Part shown: positions 57,235 through 64,000 of the stretch, piece after piece
Numbering within the stretch: position 1 is the stretch's first letter
How the letters are laid out: every line of letters starts with the position of its first letter
Assembly: GCA_009760855.2 (NCBI GenBank)
Contig: WPIO01000012.1
Location: forward strand, 2,762,001-2,826,000
DNA from: Cristatella mucedo
Lineage: Eukaryota > Bryozoa > Phylactolaemata > Cristatellidae
DNA length: 64,000 nt
Direction: 5' to 3'
Translations under genes and position numbers: made by a program
The notes under the pieces: generated by a model
What the model saw: only the letters and a program-made list of their open reading frames with translations
What the model was told of the DNA's origin: nothing
Database searches by the model: none

Positions 57235-59420
57235 TACTTGTAGGTACCTTCATTCTGTGTTCGCATGTTTAGCAAGCACAGGCTTGAGCGTCGTTTTAAG
57301 AAATCGGGGTCTGATGCAGATCTAGTTAATGTCAAAGATATCCTTCGAGTTTTCACCAGAAGCTTAATAAACAATATATTATTTAGTATTATCGTTATTA
57401 TTATTATAAGCTTAATACAGCCAGAGTTTTTTTTTAATCGCAAACTGAAGTCCTGCCAATCAGACCGAAAACAGATTTATTAGACGGTAAAGAATTTACT
57501 CGCCGATGCTGAGAGGTCTGACTTCCCAGATGTTAACGGCTCAGCCGAAAAGTTTTCAGCCTTCTTTGCTGAAAATTCTGTGCACATTCGTGCCTCCATA
57601 AAGTCCCCTCGGAGTAAAGTAATTGTGAAATTGCCACCTGTGGCCTGCCTTAAATTTTTTTACGAAATATCTGCGTGCGATGTGGCTACCTTAATAAGGT
57701 CTAGTAAAAAGAGCTCGTCTCCTGAAGACTCTATACCATCACCTCTGTGGTCTTCAGTGGCAAACCAACTTAGCCTTGCCATAACCGTGATTTTTAATGC
57801 TTATTTGGGAAAGGGGTTCGTCACCAAGTCCTTCAAATTGGCAATCATTAGACACGTACTTAAAAAGCCTGGATTAGATACAGAGGTCCTTGCAAATTAT
57901 CACCCAGTTTCCCTTCTTCCTTTCTTGTCAAAGTCTCTTGAAAAAATAGTTGCTAAGCAGCTGGTTGAACATATTGAAAATAATGAAATGTCGGAAGTAT
58001 TTCAATCAGGGTTTAAGAGGCAGAACTCCACTGAAACTTCTCTCCTCCGTGTTAACAATGACATTCTACGTGGCAGCGATGATCGGAATGCCACTGCCTT
58101 AGCTCTGCTAGATCTGTCAGCTGCCTTTGACATCATTGATTACGATGTTTTACTTGAACGATTGAGAACCACGATTGGTCTTGCAGATGAGGCACTGGCG
58201 TTGTTTTAATCCTACTTGTCCGATCGTGTTCAATCCGTGTCGTGTGGGGGTCAGGTCTCACACACGAGATGGGTCACCTGTGGAGTCCTCAAGGGTCTGT
58301 ACTCGTTCTCTTGCCGTCCTCCATCTATACTCAACCTCTGAGAAAAGTGATTAAGGCCCGTGGAATAGGATAACACTTATGCTAACGATACTCAGCTATA
58401 TTTGTCATTTAAACCGCCAGAATCTGCTGCAGTGACTGATAAACTGAATGCTTGCCTTGCCGACATTCGATCTTATATGTCAAAATATTTCTTGAAACAA
58501 AACGACGATAAAACCGAACTGCTGCTCATAGGAAATACTAAGCGTGTGGCTGGATTAAAAGGCTTTGGTCTTCTAATAAGTGATGCTATTATGCGACCAT
58601 CACCACGATCTCGAAATTTAGGTGTCGTTTTCGACAGCTACCTCAATTTTAAAAAGCTTCATTCAGAAGACTACTTATACAGCTTGCCATAACGTCTGAT
58701 CCCTATCGAAGGTTAGGAGCTGTCTTTCACGGTGGCTTTCAAAAAAATTAACTAGCTCCTTAGTTCTGTCTCGGCTTGATTATTGTAATTTCCTTTTGGC
58801 TGGCTACCGCAACTAGGCCGCTGAAAATATTTATGAATATGGCTGCAAGGCTAGTTTTAAAGTCGCAGAGGTTTGACCAGGCGTCTCCTTTGATAAAACA
58901 TCTAGGGTGGCTGCTGGTTGATCAATGGATACAGAGCTAAGTTCTTACGCTGACCCACAAGGCCCGCCACGGCTTGGCTCCTCCATACCTAGCTGAACTG
59001 CTGCACCAGTTTCACCCTCCACGTGCACTCAGGCCCTGTATGGAAAATACATTAGCTATTCAATTCCTCCGCTTAAAGACCTTTGGCGACGGAAGCTGTA
59101 GCTCTGCAGGTCAGAAATTGTGGAACTCGCTTCCACGATTCTTACGATACGACAATTACTCTCCTGACGACTATGGCTCACTCTTTCCAGCGGTCGTGAG
59201 CTGCTTCTTCCATGCTACTCACTACCTCGAGTGCTCTCCTGACTCTGCTATGATTCCCACTTTCTCTTTTTTTGAGTGAGACAAAGTCTGCTGGCTACCG
59301 GATGCGTACCGAAAGCCGCTTAGGCTGTGAGTGCGCTATACAAAACTCACGTTGGTAACACCCACATAGTCTTTGTGGCTTTTTGGAGTTACAGGCGGAA
59401 ATACATTACATTACATTCTC
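57235..59420 (+). mobile_element. LINE-B, 5'-truncated L2/CR1-like retrotransposon (dead)
   Basis: Non-LTR reverse transcriptase region. Upstream part RLERRFKKSGSDADLVN and KLKSCQSDRKQIY; RT fingers and palm with KSLEKIVAKQLVEHIE, QSGFKRQNSTETSL and LLDLSAAFDIIDYDVLLERL (motif A, about 58108). The catalytic YADD box reads YAND (58378-58389). Then FLKQNDDKTELLLIG, RNLGVVFDSYLNFKK and a C-terminal region with several frameshifts and stops (first stop at about 58207). The 3' end is CGGAAATACATTACATTACA. No endonuclease domain is present in the window copy. Confidence 0.85.
57360..57417. repeat. 38-bp AT-rich insert with 10-bp direct repeats inside LINE-B
   Basis: AAGCTTAATA at 57360-57369 and again at 57408-57417 flank a segment ending in TTATTATTATTAT. 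This looks like a target-site duplication around an extremely 5'-truncated retroelement tail. Confidence 0.6.
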
Positions 59421-59439
59421 TAACTCCAGAAACCCTATC

Positions 59440-59474
59440 AGATAATACTTTTTTTGAAGCATTTGCAAAGTGCC

Positions 59475-59508
<34 letters not shown>

Positions 59509-59565
59509 CAGTTCTCTGAGGGAACCATGCAAAATTTATAATTATTGTTATCATTATTCTTATTA
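59440..59565 (+). mobile_element. LINE-A 3' tail with internal GA expansion
   Basis: GCAAAGTGCCTAGAGAGAGA continues as GA repeats to about 59507, then AATCAGTTCTCTGAGGGAAC and an ATT-rich end. Normal copies have AAAGAGATTGAG at this place. Confidence 0.8.
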
Positions 59566-59579
59566 AACTTGAAATTGGT

Positions 59580-61435
59580 GGTAGCCATGTTAAGTATGCT
59601 TGATTTTAAAGAAAAACTAGCCCGCACACATGTAACAGCCGGCGTCCATTGCGAGGTTCTGTAGAAGGTAGTCCGTATTCGATTAGAACGATGCAGGTGC
59701 TGATAAGCTGCACGAGTCCGGATCGGAGTGCTCGTCCTTGAGAGTAGCCTAGTTGAGCGTGAACTATGAGATTCGGACTGTTTTCAGAGCTAAGAAGAAC
59801 CTATCGATGAGTACAGTACCGGAATCGATATAATTGGAGAGATATAATAGCTGCTCCTCTTTGGGGGAGATTGATTTCACTTAGCGAGCAACAGTGACGG
59901 TCTCAGACCAGACGGAAGCTTGGGCTTCTTCTTACAATGACCGCAGAGCGCACCCCTCGGTTATCGCTTAATCGAGACCTGCACCCGTGCGTAATTTATT
60001 TATACATTAAAACTAGGGACCGCATACGATTTACCAGCATTTTTGGTGGAGGATCACGCTTCATTTAAGCTAGACAGTGTTAGACAGGTCGCTGTAGCCA
60101 ACGTAGCGTAATGTTATGACTCCTCGGCGGAGCGTGCTTAGGTTTAAATTCAGCTAGCGCGTTAGTTTGATCTAATTCAGCGACTGCGTATGGGAATTAG
60201 ATTATTCATAATCGCCTTTGCAGTGCTTAAGAAACTAATAAGCCCGGAGGGTGCATCAACAGCAAAACCTAAGTTAGCATTGTAAGTCACGGATCTCTAA
60301 AAGACATATGGTTACCTTTTTATGTTGCTTGGTGACACCAGATCCGTAACGGTATCTACGCCAGGTTCCCGTACTTTCCTATCAGTAGTATCTTTTCGTC
60401 AAGTATGACAGGAAGTTCAATACCGTCAGATTGAACTTGTATTGTGGTCTCTTGGGTTCAAGACTGTTGATGGCGGAGACCGATTTAAACAGCGTTGCTG
60501 AAGTGCATGAGGTACTAAACGACTCTTTCGACAAGTCCTCTCACAAACACAATACACGACGATGACACGTTTACTGTAACCCGGTCATCGTAATTACTAC
60601 TGTTTTGTGGTTTCACGGTTATTGAGGGTTAATAGTTTTATTTGCTTATGGGTTATATGAGTTTATGGTCAAATTAATGGAGACTTTTTATTAGGGCGAG
60701 TCATTGCCTGGCGAGGAGGGGGCACTCGGAAACAGGACGGAGGGGAGAGCGGCGCTGTGCGATGTAGCGCTGCGAGCGCAGACGAAATGCACACGAGTGT
60801 TGGAGCGCCGCCCCTCCTCGATGCCTGCATGTCGTCGTTTCTGTACCGACGCGTGCTTGGTGCCGCTTACGCTGCTGGCGCATTTAAGGCTAGGATAGCG
60901 ACGAAGCCCAATTAGAACGCTGCTGCAGACCTTGACGTGACTTTTAGACTCTTTGAGACTTGCATGGGTCCTAATAAACGTAGATTTGGATTAAGCAGGG
61001 GTGCTTTCTTTGATATTTATTATACATTAATACGCTTTTAACTTTGACCAAGTTGGATTTTTAAAATTCTTGCCTGTTGCAATTCTCTTCGAGGTGACTT
61101 AAGATTGCTGGTGCCTCTAAGTAATTATGTCTAGTAAACCTCTTTAGATGACCAACCATTAACCAATTTGTTGAGTCTAAAGTTTTTGAATTTAGTTGCA
61201 CCCCAGCACGCCAATAACTCGTCACAAGGAGCGAACTGCGACATTCACACTGTATTCAACTTTCACCTTCAGCCCTAGAGCCGTGCACAGAGCGTACATA
61301 CCGCTTCTCTTTTCAGTCCTTTTGACGTATTGATTAGTATTCTGCCTTTGGAAAAACGTCTGGCGTCACAACTCACTGCGATGGACCAGCAGCGAGGCAA
61401 TTAAAATCCCCAAGTTGTAGACGGTAGACGGTAGA
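59580..61435. other. Intergenic, nothing recognised
   Basis: About 1.9 kb. A GC-rich patch at 60700-60900 is open in two frames without protein resemblance. No repeat family identified. Confidence 0.4.
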
Positions 61436-61439
61436 AGTT

Positions 61440-61525
61440 CGGGTAGCTATCATAATAATACATGTGTATAGCGCAGTCAAAGAACTTAATCTCTTTCCAC
61501 TCACTTTACATTTTCTGTCAAGCTA
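61440..61525 (-). mobile_element. LINE-A 3' tail, reversed
   Basis: ATAATAATACATGTGTATAG, CAAAGAACTTAATCTCTTTC, CACTCACTTTACATTTTCTG. A SINE-2-like scrap follows at 61710-61800 (TTATCGCCGCTTACAGTGGC). Confidence 0.6.
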
Positions 61526-62059
61526 TCACGCAGCCCATCCCCATCAGACAAGTGCCAAGGTGAAACTCGGCTCTTGGTGGGCAAAGCGATTCGCTTTAAA
61601 GCATCTCGCTATTTAATAAGCTTCTATAGGCAGCAGATACTAGATGCATGATAAAGTTACAAATATTGCAGGCTAGCAGATTCAGAAACCTCATTTAAAT
61701 AGTGTTAGATGATTCTTAACGGCTTTTATCGCCGCTTACAGTGGCGAAAAAGTATCACCACTTCAGGACTCCATCCCACGACCATGCAGAGCGAGAGCCT
61801 AACTCCTAACTCTTCGCCTAAAGCCCACATGAAAAAAATCATGACCTTAACTCAATTTCCGTCGGAGTCGCTCAGACTTGGGGCCTTCGACAGACTTCCA
61901 CGATGCCACCTCACGGTCGAATCTGGTCAGAATAGTCTAATAAAACCTATGGCATTATTTTGTCAGACCAGTCCACCATAATCGACAGTCTTGTAGGGCC
62001 TGCTGTAATAGCATAACCACAGCACATTCCAGTAGCCCCATATTTTCACTCCAACAAAG

Positions 62060-62130
62060 AAAATAATAACACTGCACTTGATAAAACGCCCCTGGAGAAA
62101 TCAATCTCTTTCTAGGCGCTTTTCGTGCTT
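62060..62130 (-). mobile_element. LINE-A 3' tail, reversed
   Basis: AATAATAACACTGCACTTGA, AAATCAATCTCTTTCTAGGC and GCTTTTCGTGC. Confidence 0.65.
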
Positions 62131-63820
62131 AAAGGATTTCCATTCACAGCTGCAGCTCAATGATAACAATAATACATCCCTGGGGGATACTATCAAACTG
62201 CAAGGTGTCATTTACTTCATTTAGGGCCATCTAGGGAAACAATTGTGGAAAAATCCTGCGCAGGAAATTCCCGAAATAAGGACATGAAACTCTAATGCCG
62301 GTTGCCGACCTTTCGCGAACGCGCCTCAATTCCCGCCGAAAGGCAGAGGTAGACCTAAGCTCTCTTGTTTAAAGCGTCCTTTAGATAGTCATTTGCACAC
62401 CGAGGGACCATAGTGCCGTATCTTTAAACGTCAGATGATTATTATTATACGATACCACCCGAGCCGCTGACACACCTTGACGCTATTTGTTGTCATAAAG
62501 CGTGCCGCTAAGATTTAGCTGCCTACTTTTTTGTAGGATCCGCTGGATATCTTTGCGAGTTCACCAAGAGAAATTGCGAATATCGCACTGAATAGTCACC
62601 AGAGCATTAATCAGCCCTCCAGTCATGGACGAGATCTAAGCAGTTTCATTCTGGACTAAATCCTGTGATTTGAGAGATACGACCATAGTAGAAGATTTCA
62701 CAAAAGATCACAGGTTAACTTTACTATCGAATACAATATTCGTAATCCATTCTTTGTGAAAATCCATCATCTGAGCTTGCTTTATTGTGAAACCTGCTGG
62801 GACAGCGCATGAGCTCAAAGCTCTTAAAGTCTCTTAATATTTTAAAGTAGCGTATGCAGCAATTGGGTTGTGTGGCCCGATATATATTTTTAGACGTGAT
62901 GGGGCCGGCAGGTGGTTGCAGCATATCTGCTGCCACCGCTCAAGGCTGAAGCGAAAGCCAATAAGATTGAACTGGACGCGGCGATGGTGGCGACACTCAG
63001 TCCCATTCATTCACGCGTGCTAATTCTCAGCGCTGCGGACAACGTGTGGCCTACTTAAGCTGGTCTCTGGCTGGCGGTTACCAATGCGTGCAACCTGCGA
63101 GCCACTGATCCACTTCTGATCTTTTTGCAGTTTAGAACTATACTCGAGGTCTCGAAAATAATTACGAGCTCCATTTGTTAGCTTAGAAACTCGCGCGTGC
63201 GTCGAAATCTCGAGTTCAGGTAATAGCTTCGCCCAATGATCCTCGCCGTAGCATATAGAGTGATCGCGAGGCGAAAACGCTTTCGATGGACTAAGTGACA
63301 GATTAATGAAGTGAGTGGCGGAGCCGATGGCGGGGCACTTGCCCCCTATAGCGGGGCGGCGACCTGGGCCGCACCCTATTCCTTTGCCACTTTCTCCCGA
63401 CCGTCACTGACAACTATATTATGTGCTACTTCTACGTGATACAGCAGCTGTCGAATTCGCAGCAAATAAATCCCACGGCTGTGAGCTGTGAAGTTCCGTT
63501 CTTCGGCGTCGATGAGAGATACTGATAAAAGTAAATTTAAACGAAGAGCCGAGGTTGCCAGTACAGCTGCAGGTCTGTGCTTCGTAACGGGCATTGTTAC
63601 TTAACCACTAGTCATTGAAGTGAAAGTGCAGACAGACATTGGCTGGATCGGCTAAATTGAAAAATCACTTCACTGCATCGGCTCGTTGTTGTACTTACTG
63701 CCAAGCGTACAAGCCACCTTTGAAGCTGATTGGCGATACATCCTGCACTTAGCGACCCTATAGTCACTGGCTAAAGAGCGAACCCGTTATCTCTCAATCT
63801 TTCTACTGCAAGGTGCAGGC
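62131..63820. other. Intergenic, nothing recognised
   Basis: No exon, RNA gene or repeat family could be supported here. Confidence 0.4.
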
Positions 63821-63824
63821 GTAA

Positions 63825-63960
63825 TAAAATGAATAAACAAAATTAATTTGTATAGTGCCATACAGATCTTAATCTCTATTCAGGCGCTTCATATATGCAA
63901 CGGGGCTCGAGCCCACAACCTCGACCAGGCCGTGATCGTGGCGAGCAGTCCCTAGATTCA
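63825..63960 (-). mobile_element. SINE-1 copy, reversed
   Basis: Minus strand: CTCGCCACGATCACGG (head), GTTGTGGGCTCGAGCCCC (box B), GAAGCGCCTGAATAGAGATT and CACTATACAAATTAATTTTG. Confidence 0.75.
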
Positions 63961-64000
63961 CCATTTTCTGAATTGCGCCTGAGTTTCTAGTCACTTTTTA

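Overview
This is nuclear DNA from an animal or a close relative of animals. The host genes have many short exons split by long introns with GT..AG borders. Non-LTR retrotransposons, tRNA-derived SINEs and CT/TCTA microsatellites fill the introns and spacers, and GC-rich CpG-dense islands mark part of the window. I recognise a pocket protein (Rb family), a signal peptidase subunit (SPCS2) and an intraflagellar transport protein (IFT81), so the organism is ciliated and has an Rb pathway. The clade cannot be read from the sequence.

Layout: 1-11.2 kb (+) holds the last eight exons of an Rb-like gene whose start lies left of the window. SPCS2 (four exons, 11.6-15.8 kb, -) converges on it, with stop codons about 420 bp apart. 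SPCS2 and IFT81 (14 exons, 16.3-33.1 kb, +) are head to head with about 490 bp between start codons, so they probably share a bidirectional promoter. From 33.5 to 38.5 kb there is an intergenic stretch with a near-perfect 61-nt hairpin and a large CpG island. From 38.5 to 51.5 kb (+) lies a seven-exon gene I do not recognise as a named family: a Gly/Ala-rich start, a coiled coil, an acidic middle, and a C-terminal V8/trypsin-like domain in which two of the three catalytic residues appear to be replaced. From 51.5 to 64 kb no host gene is seen; there is a MITE-like element with inverted termini, a nested pile of LINE, unknown insert and SINE, and one fairly long dead LINE.

Repeats: I call the main families LINE-A (ends in a segment like CCTAGAAAGAGATTGAG plus an ATT tail), LINE-B (L2/CR1-like, ends in an ATTACA-like tail), SINE-1 (tRNA-like head joined to a tail resembling the end of LINE-A) and SINE-2 (tRNA-like head, different body). 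These account for many of the apparent ORFs in introns. SPCS2 (secretion), IFT81 (cilia) and the Rb gene (cell cycle) have no evident functional link. The most interesting locus is the coiled-coil/pseudoprotease gene.
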